The notes: generated by a model from the letters alone, not told the origin. DNA of 35,667 nucleotides from JAFRXK01 sp045603305 (GCA_045603305.1 JAZULV010000102.1:1-35667); one strand, 5' to 3'; shown: positions 24,818-33,472, counted from the first letter of the stretch. Made by a program: numbers and translations.

Positions 24818-25165
24818 ATGAATAACATTATTAAGGCAATCGAAGATGCACAGTTAAAGGCATCAGTTGATGAGTTCCACGTTGGTGATACTGTAAGAGT
24901 ACACAACAAGATCAAGGAAGGTTCAAGAGAGAGAGTTCAGATTTTCGAAGGTATCGTTCTTAAGAGACAGGGCGGCGGCGTTCGTGAGACTTTCACTATC
25001 AGAAAGCTTTCAAATGGCGTAGGTGTTGAGAAGACATGGCCGGTACATTCTCCATTTGTTGAGAAGATCGAAGTTATCAGAAGAGGTAAGGTAAGAAGAG
25101 CTAAGCTTAATTACTTAAGAGGAAGAATCGGTAAGAAGGCTAAGGTTAAGGAATTAGTTCGATAA
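24818..25165 (+). CDS. rplS: 50S ribosomal protein bL19
   Basis: bL19 sits at the 30S-50S interface. The 115 residues contain the family stretches VGDTVRVHNKIKEGSRERVQ and FEGIVLKRQGGGVRETFTIR and end with RRAKLNYLRGRIGKKAKVKE. The start is ATG 24818 with AAGGAGGA about 5 bases ahead; the frame is open further upstream, from ATG 24734, but that would overlap the promoter and lacks a ribosome site. A strong terminator closes the gene, so bL19 is probably made from its own short transcript. Confidence 0.97.
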   Translation: MNNIIKAIEDAQLKASVDEFHVGDTVRVHNKIKEGSRERVQIFEGIVLKRQGGGVRETFTIRKLSNGVGVEKTWPVHSPFVEKIEVIRRGKVRRAKLNYLRGRIGKKAKVKELVR

Positions 25166-25177
25166 TTAATCCTATTG

Positions 25178-25219
25178 AAAGAGACAAATACATAACGTAC
25201 TTGTCTCTTTTCTGTTTTT
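25178..25219 (+). terminator. Terminator after rplS
   Basis: AAAGAGACAA pairs with TTGTCTCTTT (25178-25187 with 25201-25210), with three more pairs inside after one mismatch, followed by TCTGTTTTT. It begins 12 bases after the rplS stop. Confidence 0.85.
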
Positions 25220-25325
25220 ATAGTATAAGTAATTCAGTGAGAGATTAATAAACAGATGTAGTGTAATCTTAACATAGATTTAAAGTGATGATTGCACGAT
25301 AATTATGATAGTATGGAGGAATCAT

Positions 25326-25901
25326 ATGGAACACATGAAACTATCCTATGAAGAACCGGCTTTTGAAAAGCATAGAAGAAGAATAAGCTGGCTGGTTGAC
25401 ATTGTAATTATAGTTGTTTTGGCATTTTTTATTTCGGATATGTTTGCAGATAAAGTATCAATTTCAGGTCATTCAATGGAGCCTGCAGTTGTACAGGATG
25501 AGGTTGTTCTTATAGATAAACTGACATACGAATTTAAAACTCCTTTAAGAGGCGATATTATAAGTTTCTATTTAAGTGATGACACAGAGAAGGAGCAGGT
25601 GTATATTAAGCGAATTATAGGCCTTCCGGGTGAGATTGTGCAGATTAAGGACGGATATGTTTATATTGATGATAAGATTATTGATGCTGACAGTGAGCTT
25701 TATAAATCATCGATTGCCGGTATAGCAGAGGATAAGATTATCTTGGGAGAAGATGAGTATTTTGTTCTAGGAGATAATCGTGCCAGCAGTGAGGACAGCC
25801 GTTTTGATAATGTCGGTCTGGTAGATATAAGCCAGATAGAAGGTAAGGTGTGGTTTAGAATATCACCATTTGAGAGGCTTGGTGTCTTATCAGATAAGTA
25901 A
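25326..25901 (+). CDS. lepB: Signal peptidase I (first copy)
   Basis: Signal peptidase I removes signal peptides from secreted proteins at the outer membrane face. The 191 residues show a short cytoplasmic tail, one transmembrane helix (about 21-41), the nucleophile Ser50 in ISGHSMEP, the general base Lys95 in YIKRIIGLPGE and GDNRASSEDSR. The start ATG 25326 lies 6 bases after TGGAGG; an in-frame ATG at 25305 sits before that site and is not used. A second paralogue lies 0.9 kb downstream, on the other side of rbgA. The two are only moderately similar outside the motifs, so this is an old duplication. Confidence 0.94.
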   Translation: MEHMKLSYEEPAFEKHRRRISWLVDIVIIVVLAFFISDMFADKVSISGHSMEPAVVQDEVVLIDKLTYEFKTPLRGDIISFYLSDDTEKEQVYIKRIIGLPGEIVQIKDGYVYIDDKIIDADSELYKSSIAGIAEDKIILGEDEYFVLGDNRASSEDSRFDNVGLVDISQIEGKVWFRISPFERLGVLSDK

Positions 25902-25940
25902 TTATTAATCATAATTAGTTATATAATATGGAGGAAATAT

Positions 25941-26780
25941 ATGAATTTTCAGTGGTATCCGGGTCATATGACCAAGGCGAAGAGAGCTATGCAGGAAGAT
26001 ATCAAGCTGGTTGATCTGGTAATCGAGCTTGTAGATGCCAGAGCACCTCTTTCAAGCAGAAATCCTGATATAGATGAGCTTGCTAAGAATAAATCAAGAA
26101 TAATATTACTGAATAAATCCGACATGTCAGATGCACGCGTTAATGATTTGTGGGAAGCTTATTTTAAGGAGAAGGGTTTCTTTGTACTTAAGATTAATGC
26201 GAGAAATGGTAACGGTGTAAAGCAGGTGGATTCTCTGGTTATGGAAGCCTGTGCTGCCAAGATAGAGCGCGATCGCAAGCGTGGCATAAAAAACAGACCT
26301 GTTAGAGCCATGGTAGTGGGTATACCGAATGTAGGTAAGTCTACATTTATTAATTCTTTTGCCGGAAAGGCATGTACCAAGACCGGAAATAAGCCGGGTG
26401 TGACCCGAGGCAATCAGTGGATAAGACTTAATAAGAATGTGGAGCTTCTTGATACACCGGGAATTTTGTGGCCAAAGTTTGAAGATCAGCAGATTGGTTT
26501 AAACCTGGCATTGATTGGTTCCATAAAAGATGATATACTTAATACAACTGAGCTTGCCCTTGAATTAATTAAGTTCTTAGCAGCTCAATACCCTGCTTCA
26601 TTAACAGAGAGATATGGTATTGAGGTTCAAGAGGATATGGTTAAGAATCTTGAGGGGATTGCAAAGGCAAGAAACTGTCTCTTAAAGGGCAGTGAGCTGG
26701 ATTTAGATAAAGCGGCAGTATTGCTGTTAGATGATTTTAGAAGCGGTCGTCTTGGTAAGCTCACGTTAGAGCGACCATGA
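25941..26780 (+). CDS. rbgA: Ribosome biogenesis GTPase RbgA (YlqF)
   Basis: RbgA is needed for late assembly of the 50S subunit. It is a circularly permuted GTPase, so the motifs come in the order G4 NKSD (58-61), then G1 GIPNVGKST (127-135), then G3 DTPGI. The N-terminal QWYPGHMTKAKRAM is a family signature, and the C-terminal helical domain (about 200-279) is present. The length of 279 residues is typical. GGAGG precedes the ATG. It lies between two signal peptidase genes and before rnhB, as in the conserved lepB-ylqF-rnhB order. Confidence 0.97.
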   Translation: MNFQWYPGHMTKAKRAMQEDIKLVDLVIELVDARAPLSSRNPDIDELAKNKSRIILLNKSDMSDARVNDLWEAYFKEKGFFVLKINARNGNGVKQVDSLVMEACAAKIERDRKRGIKNRPVRAMVVGIPNVGKSTFINSFAGKACTKTGNKPGVTRGNQWIRLNKNVELLDTPGILWPKFEDQQIGLNLALIGSIKDDILNTTELALELIKFLAAQYPASLTERYGIEVQEDMVKNLEGIAKARNCLLKGSELDLDKAAVLLLDDFRSGRLGKLTLERP

Positions 26781-26801
26781 TAATTCGTTGGAGGAGAGTT
26801 A

Positions 26802-27383
26802 ATGAAATTAGAAGAAAAGACTTTATCAGATAATAAAAAAGGCTTTGGCATCAGAGGCTTTTTGTTTGAGGTTTTTGATTTGCTTGTGTATGTGTTAATC
26901 ATATTGAGTATAACATATATTGTGCTGGGATTTGTAGAACAGCGTACTTACGTTGATGGTAATTCCATGTATGATACTTTATCGGATGGAGATTCAGTCT
27001 TTGTGGATAAGATATCTTATAGATTCAAGGAACCGGAGCGTTTTGATGTAGTTATTTTTCAGTATCTTTATACAGAGGATACCTACTATATCAAGAGGGT
27101 TATAGGTCTGCCGGGTGAGACCGTGCAGATTATTGATGGACAGGTTTATATTAATAATGAGTTGCTTGAAGGTGATGTGTACGGATATGAAGTTATGAAT
27201 GATGCAGGACTTGCTGAGACACCTATTACTTTAGGTGAGGACGAGTATTTTGTATTAGGTGATAATCGTAATGGAAGTACTGACAGCCGCAGAACTTCGG
27301 TAGGTAAAGTACATAGAGACCAGATAATTGGTAAGGCGTTTATGCGCATATGGCCGTTGAAGGATATTAAGTGGTTGGATTAA
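26802..27383 (+). CDS. lepB: Signal peptidase I (second copy)
   Basis: A second type I signal peptidase of 193 residues. It has one transmembrane helix (about 24-44), the nucleophile Ser55 in VDGNSMYDTL, the base Lys98 in YYIKRVIGLPGE and GDNRNGSTDSR. Both catalytic residues are present, so it should be active. The ATG follows GGAGGAGAGTTA after rbgA by 21 bases. The paralogue upstream has GHSMEP at the active site, where this copy has GNSMYD, so substrate preference may differ. Which secreted proteins each one handles is not known. Confidence 0.94.
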   Translation: MKLEEKTLSDNKKGFGIRGFLFEVFDLLVYVLIILSITYIVLGFVEQRTYVDGNSMYDTLSDGDSVFVDKISYRFKEPERFDVVIFQYLYTEDTYYIKRVIGLPGETVQIIDGQVYINNELLEGDVYGYEVMNDAGLAETPITLGEDEYFVLGDNRNGSTDSRRTSVGKVHRDQIIGKAFMRIWPLKDIKWLD

Positions 27384-27404
27384 TTATTTTTAGATGGAGT
27401 AAAG

Positions 27405-28157
27405 ATGAAACCTTCAGAGATTAAGGAGATGCTTCAGTGGGCGAAGGGTGAAGAGCTTGAGAGCCTTTTAAAGAGTTGTGATGAGGATTCAAGAGCGGCG
27501 GTAAGAAAGCTCGCAGAGAGTAAAAGAAAGCAGATGGAGGAGCTCAAGGCTGAAAAACGCAGAGTCAAGGCTATGCTTGCTTTTGAGAATGAATACAGTG
27601 ATTACAATGTAATCTGCGGTGTGGATGAGGCCGGCAGAGGTCCTTTGGCAGGTCCTGTAGTTGCCGGAGCTGTAGTTCTTCCTAAGAATACAACTATTTT
27701 ATATGTTAATGATTCTAAGAAGCTTTCAGAGAAGAAGAGAGAAGAGCTTTATGATATTATTATGTCACAGGCTCTGTGTGTAGGTGTGGGAGTAGCATCT
27801 GCCCAGCTTATTGACGAGATTAATATATTGCAGGCTACCTATGAGGCGATGAGGCAGGCGATTTCTTCTCTTCCGTTAAAGCCTGATTTATTGCTAAATG
27901 ATGCAGTTACAATTCCTCGTGTAGGTATTAAGCAGGTTCCGATTGTAAAAGGTGATGCCAAGAGTTTATCAATTGCAGCAGCAAGTATTATTGCGAAGGT
28001 TACAAGGGACAGAATGATGCGGGAGTATGATATATTGTTCCCTGAGTATGGTTTCGCAGGACATAAAGGCTATGGCAGTGCAGATCACATTGCGGCTATT
28101 AAGGAGTATGGTCCGTCACCGATACATAGAGCGACATTTATTAAGAATTTTGTGTGA
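27405..28157 (+). CDS. rnhB: Ribonuclease HII
   Basis: RNase HII nicks RNA-DNA hybrids and removes misincorporated ribonucleotides. The catalytic DEDD set begins in CGVDEAGRGPLAGPVVAGAV (Asp74, Glu75), with NDSKKLSEKKRE and SIAAASIIAKVTRD further on. An N-terminal extension of about 70 residues, helical and charged, is longer than in Escherichia coli but common in Firmicutes. The 250 residues are complete. A GGAG site precedes the ATG and the gene is 21 bases behind the second signal peptidase. yraN follows 18 bases later. Confidence 0.96.
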   Translation: MKPSEIKEMLQWAKGEELESLLKSCDEDSRAAVRKLAESKRKQMEELKAEKRRVKAMLAFENEYSDYNVICGVDEAGRGPLAGPVVAGAVVLPKNTTILYVNDSKKLSEKKREELYDIIMSQALCVGVGVASAQLIDEINILQATYEAMRQAISSLPLKPDLLLNDAVTIPRVGIKQVPIVKGDAKSLSIAAASIIAKVTRDRMMREYDILFPEYGFAGHKGYGSADHIAAIKEYGPSPIHRATFIKNFV

Positions 28158-28175
28158 TATTAAGGAAAATTATAT

Positions 28176-28529
28176 ATGGCATATAATCGACGAAAGATAG
28201 GCAACTGCTATGAAGACATGGCGGTTGCCTTTTTACATCAAAAGGGTTATACAATTTTAAAGAGAAATTATTATGGAAGGCATGGCGAGATTGATATAAT
28301 TGCCATGGATAAGGGATATCTGGTCTTTATTGAGGTAAAATACAGACTTAATAACAGGAGTGGTATGCCGGAAGAGTCGGTATCTTATTATAAGAGGCAG
28401 AATATCATATATACTGCCAGAGAGTACATATATAAGCATAGAATACCGGAGGATATGCCGGTAAGATTTGATGTGGTTTCAATTCTGGACAGGGATATTA
28501 AAATAATAAAAAATGCCTTTGATGTTTAA
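28176..28529 (+). CDS. UPF0102 (YraN) nuclease-like protein
   Basis: The family has a restriction-endonuclease-like fold and no settled function; a role in DNA handling has been proposed because it sits next to rnhB in many genomes. The 117 residues show the family core: GNCYEDMAVAFLHQKGYTIL, then NYYGRHGEIDIIAMDKG and FIEVKYR, with the acidic and Lys residues of a PD-(D/E)xK centre. The ribosome site GGAAA is weak. It is the last gene of the rbgA-lepB-rnhB run; no terminator is visible before eno. Confidence 0.9.
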   Translation: MAYNRRKIGNCYEDMAVAFLHQKGYTILKRNYYGRHGEIDIIAMDKGYLVFIEVKYRLNNRSGMPEESVSYYKRQNIIYTAREYIYKHRIPEDMPVRFDVVSILDRDIKIIKNAFDV

Positions 28530-28664
28530 GCAGACTGTATATATTATCTTGTTTTGTGGATACTTAAAGTATGTGTAAATATTAATAGGTAATTGCAGGA
28601 CGTTTTTCATACATTTAAGAAATGGTTTTGTAAAAGCCTGAAAATATTAGAGCAGGAGGTATTT

Positions 28665-29963
28665 ATGTATAACAAGTTAAGAATTATCAATGTTGAAGCC
28701 AGAGAGATTATGGATTCCCGCGGCAATCCTACGGTAGAGGCAGAGGTCACACTTGAAAATGGTGTTACAGGCCGTGCTTCAGTTCCATCGGGAGCATCAA
28801 CCGGTAAGTTTGAGGCAGTTGAGTTAAGAGACGGCGGTGACAGATATAAGGGTCTTGGTGTAAGCAAGGCTGTAGAGAATGCCAATACAAAGATTAAAGA
28901 AGCGATAACGGGGATGAATGTCTTTGACCAGCAGCTGATTGATAAGAAGATGATTGAGGTTGATGGTACAGACAACAAAGGCAACCTCGGAGCTAATGCA
29001 ATTCTTGGAGTATCAATGGCATCGGCAAAGGCGGCCGCTAAGGCACTTAATATACCGCTTTATCAGTATCTCGGAGGAATAAATACAAAGCAGCTTCCTG
29101 TTCCAATGATGAATGTGTTAAATGGCGGTAAGCATGCAGACAATACAGTAGACCTTCAGGAGTTTATGATTATGCCTGTCGGTGCGTGTTGTTTTAAAGA
29201 GGCTCTTCGTATGTGTGCTGAAACTTATCAGGTGCTTAAGAATCTTCTAAAGTCAAAGGGACTTTCTACAGCAGTCGGTGACGAGGGTGGTTTTGCTCCG
29301 GATGTAAGGGATGCAAGAGCAGTGCTAGAAATAATGGTTCAGGCTATTGAGATGGCGGGCTTCAAACCGGGAGCAGACATGAGTATTGCCATAGATGCGG
29401 CATCCAGTGAGTTATATATGCCTGAGACGGGTATGTATTATTTCCCTGGCGAGAGCAAGATGAGCGGCAAGGAAGTTTATCGTTCATCTGAAGATATGGT
29501 AGATTATTTTGAAGCTCTGGTAAATGATTTCCCGATAGTATCAATTGAAGATGGCATACAGGAGGAGGACTGGCAGGGCTGGAAGCTTTTGACTAAGCGT
29601 CTTGGCAAGAAGATTCAGTTAGTAGGTGACGATTTATTTGTTACAAATACTGAGCGTTTAGGCCGCGGAATAGAGCAGTGCATAGGTAATGCAATACTTG
29701 TTAAGGTAAATCAGATAGGCACTCTTACTGAAGCATTTGATGCCATTGAGATGGCACACAAGGCAGGATATAAGGCAGTGATATCCCATCGTTCAGGAGA
29801 GACCGAGGATGCTACAATTGCTGACATTGCAGTAGCGGTAAATGCAGGCCAGATAAAGACTGGAGCACCGTGCAGAACCGACAGAACAGCAAAGTATAAC
29901 CAGCTTTTAAGAATAGAAGAAAGCCTTGGTGAGGCTGCAAAGTTCGGCTGTATATTTAATTAA
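28665..29963 (+). CDS. eno: Enolase
   Basis: Enolase turns 2-phosphoglycerate into phosphoenolpyruvate in glycolysis. The 432 residues from ATG 28665 match the family exactly. Visible motifs: REIMDSRGNPTVE, the active-site loop SGASTGKFEAVELRD, NGGKHADN, VGDDLFVTN, LVKVNQIGTLTEA and the signature SHRSGETEDATIAD. AGGAGGT lies 6 bases before this ATG. The frame stays open upstream from a TTG at 28593, but that gives a non-conserved extension without a ribosome site. The gap from yraN (28530-28664) has no clear terminator or strong promoter. A terminator follows the gene. Confidence 0.97.
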   Translation: MYNKLRIINVEAREIMDSRGNPTVEAEVTLENGVTGRASVPSGASTGKFEAVELRDGGDRYKGLGVSKAVENANTKIKEAITGMNVFDQQLIDKKMIEVDGTDNKGNLGANAILGVSMASAKAAAKALNIPLYQYLGGINTKQLPVPMMNVLNGGKHADNTVDLQEFMIMPVGACCFKEALRMCAETYQVLKNLLKSKGLSTAVGDEGGFAPDVRDARAVLEIMVQAIEMAGFKPGADMSIAIDAASSELYMPETGMYYFPGESKMSGKEVYRSSEDMVDYFEALVNDFPIVSIEDGIQEEDWQGWKLLTKRLGKKIQLVGDDLFVTNTERLGRGIEQCIGNAILVKVNQIGTLTEAFDAIEMAHKAGYKAVISHRSGETEDATIADIAVAVNAGQIKTGAPCRTDRTAKYNQLLRIEESLGEAAKFGCIFN

Positions 29964-29976
29964 AATGAAGACTAAT

Positions 29977-30033
29977 ACCCGGGGAATACTAACTGACTTT
30001 GATAGTTACTCATTTCTCCGGGTTTTAATTTTT
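29977..30033 (+). terminator. Terminator after eno
   Basis: ACCCGGGGAA pairs with TTCTCCGGGT (29977-29986 with 30014-30023; one G-U pair) around a 27-base loop that can form a further weak stem. TTTAATTTTT follows. It starts 13 bases after the eno stop. Confidence 0.8.
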
Positions 30034-30035
30034 GA

Positions 30036-30064
30036 TTGATGAAACATGCGAAAAAGTATATAAT
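30036..30064 (+). promoter_or_regulatory. Promoter upstream of the Dus-family gene
   Basis: TTGATG (30036-30041), a 17-base spacer and a perfect TATAAT (30059-30064). The predicted start near 30071 leaves an unusually long leader of about 177 bases before the coding region. Confidence 0.65.
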
Positions 30065-30108
30065 ACATTTACGTCTTAGTGTATATTTCTAAAACTATAT
30101 GTTATTAA

Positions 30109-30193
30109 TTTTTATGAATATTTTTTCTTGAGCAAGCTACTTCACGGGCGAAGCCGGAGCATAAGCTTGTGGAGATAAAAATGTTCATAAAAA
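30109..30193 (+). ncRNA. Candidate structured RNA in the leader of the Dus-family gene
   Basis: Two arms of 17 bases (30109-30125 and 30177-30193) pair along their whole length with a single G-U pair. Inside, a second 7-bp stem (30132-30138 with 30164-30170, core CAAGCT / AGCTTG) and a third 4-bp stem CTTC / GAAG (30140-30143 with 30150-30153) nest in order. The inner part is GC-rich against AT-rich flanks. A further pair TATATTTCTA / TAGAAATATA lies outside the long stem. It could be a cis-regulator, a small RNA or a palindromic mobile repeat. I do not recognise a known riboswitch class. Confidence 0.45.
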
Positions 30194-30247
30194 CTATAGA
30201 AATATATAATTTCATATATATAGTGATATTTACGAAAGGGATTACAT

Positions 30248-31210
30248 ATGAAGTTCTACTTTGCTCCGATGGAAGGAATAACAAAATATTTATACAGAGA
30301 GGCATTTGAATTATATTTCGGAGGTGTTGATAAATATTTCACTCCATTTATTGCACCGGATAAGAACACCTGCTTAAATAAAAAAGAGCTTGACGACATT
30401 ATACCGGAGCATAATAAGGGCATGGTAGTGGTGCCACAGATTCTGACCAATAATGCAGATGATTTTGTAAGAACTGCAAATGAGCTTAAAAGGTACGGCT
30501 ACGACGAGATTAATCTTAATTTGGGCTGTCCGTCAGGAACTGTAGTAGCAAAGAAAAGAGGCTCTGGTTTTTTAACCGAGAAAGAGGCTTTGGATAAATT
30601 TCTGGATAAGATATTTTCGGAGCTGGATATGAAGATATCCATAAAGACCAGACTGGGTAAGACTGCTCACGAAGAATTTTACGAGTTAATCGAGATATAT
30701 AATAAATATCTAATGGAAGAACTGATAATACACCCTAGAATTCAGACTGATTTTTATAAGAATAAGCCTGACTTAAAGGTGTTCGGTGAGACCGCGGCAA
30801 TTAGTAAGAATAAGGTGTGTTATAACGGCGATATTTTTACTGTGAGAGATTATGAGAAATTCACTGAAGAATTTCCTCAGATTGATACAATGATGCTTGG
30901 AAGAGGCCTGATTGCAAATCCGGGCCTAATTAATAGTATTAAGACCGGTGAGCCATTGGACAAGCATACACTGAAAGAGTTTCATAACAAGGTGCTTGCC
31001 GGATATCAGGAGCTTAATTTCGGTGAGAAGAATATGATGTTTAAGATGAAGGAATTCAGCCTGTATCTGGTTCATATATTCTCAGATTATGAAGCCTATG
31101 AAAAAATGATTAAGAAGGCAAAGTCTTTGGCGGAGTATAAAGCCGCAATTAACTGTTTGTTTAGAGAGCAGGAGATTGTGGATGGTGCCGGATTCAGACC
31201 GAAGATGTAA
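30248..31210 (+). CDS. tRNA-dihydrouridine synthase family protein
   Basis: Dus enzymes reduce uridine to dihydrouridine in tRNA using FMN and NADPH. The 320 residues form a TIM barrel with the start FYFAPMEGITKYLYREAF, the catalytic Cys94 in NLNLGCPSGTVV and the FMN-binding region CYNGDIFTVRDYEK and MMLGRGLIANPG. The common GCP followed by Lys-rich loop is GCPSGTVVAKKRGSG, typical of the short clostridial branch; the specific tRNA site is unknown. GAAAGGG lies about 8 bases before the ATG. It has its own promoter and a long structured leader. A MATE exporter follows 39 bases later, with no terminator between them. Confidence 0.9.
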   Translation: MKFYFAPMEGITKYLYREAFELYFGGVDKYFTPFIAPDKNTCLNKKELDDIIPEHNKGMVVVPQILTNNADDFVRTANELKRYGYDEINLNLGCPSGTVVAKKRGSGFLTEKEALDKFLDKIFSELDMKISIKTRLGKTAHEEFYELIEIYNKYLMEELIIHPRIQTDFYKNKPDLKVFGETAAISKNKVCYNGDIFTVRDYEKFTEEFPQIDTMMLGRGLIANPGLINSIKTGEPLDKHTLKEFHNKVLAGYQELNFGEKNMMFKMKEFSLYLVHIFSDYEAYEKMIKKAKSLAEYKAAINCLFREQEIVDGAGFRPKM

Positions 31211-31249
31211 AGCCTGCAATTTATATAGTGAAATTAATGTGGAGAAAAG

Positions 31250-32647
31250 ATGAAGAATTCAAATAATAATATAACAAAAAAAGATATATCAAAGGATATG
31301 GGTACAGCACCGGTAGGGAAGCTGCTCCTCAAAATGGCTATTCCTACAGTTTTAGCGCAGATGGTCAATTTGCTTTATAACATTGTAGACAGAATATATA
31401 TTGGTCACATGGAGGGTGACGGTGATATTTCATTAACTGCCATAGGACTTTGTTTTCCTATAGTATATTTGCTTATGGCATTTACCATGCTGATTACTCA
31501 GGGTGGTGCCCCTAAAGCGGCGATTGCCATGGGTGAAGGTAATAATGATAAGGCAGAGAAGATATTAGGTAATTGTTTCACTTCACTGATTATTGTGGGT
31601 GTTTTGCTTACTATTGTATTTGAGATATATGGAGAGCCTGTATTGTGGTTTTTCGGTGCCAGTGAGAATACCATAATCTATGCACTGCCATATTTGCGAG
31701 TATATGTGGCCGGTGCTCTGTCAGTTATGATTTCGCTGGGGTTAAATATGTTTATTACAACCCAGGGCTTTACACAATACAGTATGCGTACTGTAATAAT
31801 AGGTGCGGTAGCAAATATTATTTTGGACCCTATATTTATATATGCATTTGATATGGGGACAATGGGTGCGGCACTTGCCACAGTGATTTCCCAGTCATTA
31901 TCAGCGATATTTGTGTTAAATTTCTTGTTTGGTAAGAAAACAAAGCTTAGAATTAAAAGGAAGTATCTTGTGCCGTCAGCCAATATAATGCTTCCTGTCG
32001 TTACTCTTGGTTTAGCTCCGTTTATAATGCAGTCAACAGAGGCTGTACTCAATGTTGCATTCAATTCCTCATTGCAGAAGTTTGGTGGTGATGCCGCGGT
32101 AGGAGCACTTACCATAGCCAATACTGTAATGCAGATGGTTTGGATACCGACTCAGGGAATAGGTCAGGCCGCCCAGCCTATAATCAGTTACAATTACGGT
32201 GCGAAAAACGCAGCAAGAGTTAAGGAAGCAGTAAAGCTTATGTTTATCGCATGTTTTGTGCTGTTAACAGTTTTTTGGGCGCTTGTACAGGGCTTTCCAC
32301 AGGTGTTTATAAAGATATTTAATAATTCATCAAATGAGCTTTTAGAAATTGGTACATGGACATTAAGACTGTATACAGCAGTGCTTTGCCTGTTTGGCAT
32401 ACAGATGGCAGCCCAGCAGACTTTCATGGCACTGGGAAAGGCGAAAGCGTCACTGTTTGTTGCCTGTTTAAGAAAAGTGATATTACTTATCCCGCTTATT
32501 TATATACTGCCTAATTTCTTTGAGAACAAAGTGTTTGCTGTGTTTTTGGCTGAACCGGTCTCTGATTTTATATCGGTGAGCGTTTGTGCAGTGTTGTTTG
32601 TGGTGGTGTTTAGGAAGGCGATGAAGGAGTTGGGGGAGAAGAGTTAG
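31250..32647 (+). CDS. MATE-family multidrug exporter
   Basis: The 465 residues contain about twelve hydrophobic segments and the MATE pattern: GKLLLKMAIPTVLAQMVNLL at the start, RIYIGHMEG, and the internal repeat IPTQGIGQAAQPIISYNYGA in the second half. MATE proteins export cationic drugs or metabolites in exchange for Na+ or H+. The substrate cannot be read from the sequence. A GGAG site precedes the ATG. It is probably co-transcribed with the Dus gene. A bidirectional hairpin lies between it and the convergent alarmone synthetase gene. Confidence 0.93.
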   Translation: MKNSNNNITKKDISKDMGTAPVGKLLLKMAIPTVLAQMVNLLYNIVDRIYIGHMEGDGDISLTAIGLCFPIVYLLMAFTMLITQGGAPKAAIAMGEGNNDKAEKILGNCFTSLIIVGVLLTIVFEIYGEPVLWFFGASENTIIYALPYLRVYVAGALSVMISLGLNMFITTQGFTQYSMRTVIIGAVANIILDPIFIYAFDMGTMGAALATVISQSLSAIFVLNFLFGKKTKLRIKRKYLVPSANIMLPVVTLGLAPFIMQSTEAVLNVAFNSSLQKFGGDAAVGALTIANTVMQMVWIPTQGIGQAAQPIISYNYGAKNAARVKEAVKLMFIACFVLLTVFWALVQGFPQVFIKIFNNSSNELLEIGTWTLRLYTAVLCLFGIQMAAQQTFMALGKAKASLFVACLRKVILLIPLIYILPNFFENKVFAVFLAEPVSDFISVSVCAVLFVVVFRKAMKELGEKS

Positions 32648-32671
32648 TAGTCTTAAGTTGTATTTATAGAA

Positions 32672-32720
32672 AAAGCTCTTTAAATGCTAATTGATTGTTC
32701 AAATGCATTTAAAAAGCTTT
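32672..32720. terminator. Bidirectional terminator between convergent genes
   Basis: AAAGCTCTTTAAATGC (32672-32687) pairs with GCATTTAAAAAGCTTT (32705-32720) with one mismatch around a 17-base loop. On the minus strand the 3' arm ends GCTTTTTC, a good U-tract, so it best serves the minus-strand gene; on the plus strand the tail is CTTTATG. Confidence 0.75.
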
Positions 32721-32738
32721 ATGCTTAGATAAATTGAA

Positions 32739-33407
32739 TTATTCAACATTATTCTTTTCAGAAGCAGTCTTAAGCTTATGAATATCAGCATATATATCCT
32801 GCAGTTCCCAATCAATTTCGCTCAGAGCATCAGCACAAATCTGAAGACGCTCAGAAAGCTCTTCCGGGGTATCTACATCAGTCTTATACCTTAGATGGTG
32901 CTCCAGACTGGCCCAAAGGTCCATGGCTATGGTGCGAATCTGGATCTCACAGCATACTGATACAGTCTCACCGGAGAGGAAGATAGGGATTGCTACAATA
33001 ATGTGAAGGCTGCGATAACCGTTTGGCTTTGGATTTGAGATATAGTCCTTTCTACTGATAAGCACCACATCATCCTGACTGGTCAGCATATCTGCAATTC
33101 GGTTCACGTCATGCAGGTAGTTGCAGATAACCCTTATACCGGCAACATCTCTTAAGTTATTACGAATATTGTCAGTGGTTATATCCAGATTGCGTCGGAC
33201 TAATTTGCCTATAATACTATCAGGACTTTTGAGTCTTGATTCTATATGGTGAATAGGGTTGTAGTCGTATCGGACATGAAAGTCCTCGTCTAATATCTCA
33301 AGCTTGGTTCTAATTTCCTTAATAGCAGCACGGTAAAGCTGCATTTCACAGGCAAATTCCTTTGTATAAATAGGGTTTATTTCAAATGTATTGTTTTCAT
33401 TAGTCAT
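32739..33407 (-). CDS. Small alarmone synthetase (RelQ/RelP type GTP pyrophosphokinase)
   Basis: These short RelA/SpoT relatives make (p)ppGpp from GTP or GDP and ATP and lack the hydrolase and regulatory domains. Family stretches are RLKSPDSIIGKLVRR, DVAGIRVICNYLHDV, NPKPNGYRSLHIIVAIP and EIQIRTIAMDLWASLEHHLRYK. The start is the ATG at 33407 on the minus strand, 222 residues, because GGAGA lies about 8 bases ahead; a longer frame begins at 33473 but crosses the leader hairpin. The size fits the RelQ/RelP group. It lies downstream of a gene for a small acidic protein and converges on the MATE gene. Synthetase activity is predicted from the motifs only. Confidence 0.92.
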   Translation of the reverse strand: MTNENNTFEINPIYTKEFACEMQLYRAAIKEIRTKLEILDEDFHVRYDYNPIHHIESRLKSPDSIIGKLVRRNLDITTDNIRNNLRDVAGIRVICNYLHDVNRIADMLTSQDDVVLISRKDYISNPKPNGYRSLHIIVAIPIFLSGETVSVCCEIQIRTIAMDLWASLEHHLRYKTDVDTPEELSERLQICADALSEIDWELQDIYADIHKLKTASEKNNVE

Positions 33408-33428
33408 AATATGTCTCCAAAACATAAA

Positions 33429-33472
33429 TGCCGCTAAATAAGCAGTAAAGATACTTGACTTAATTAGCGGCA
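33429..33472 (-). promoter_or_regulatory. Perfect hairpin in the leader of the alarmone synthetase gene
   Basis: TGCCGCTAA and TTAGCGGCA form a perfect 9-bp stem (33429-33437 with 33464-33472) around a 26-base loop. On the minus strand it is followed by TTTATGTTTT. It lies 21 bases before the synthetase start and 44 after the upstream gene's stop. It may end the upstream transcript or act as a leader structure. Confidence 0.5.

Noticed and set aside
30105..30305. Minus-strand open frame over the Dus leader
   Set aside because: It runs through the structured leader and into the Dus start, with no ribosome site; the RNA structure explains the region better.
31678..32121. Minus-strand open frame of 147 codons inside the MATE gene
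   Set aside because: It mirrors the hydrophobic codons of the exporter and has no ribosome site or family match.
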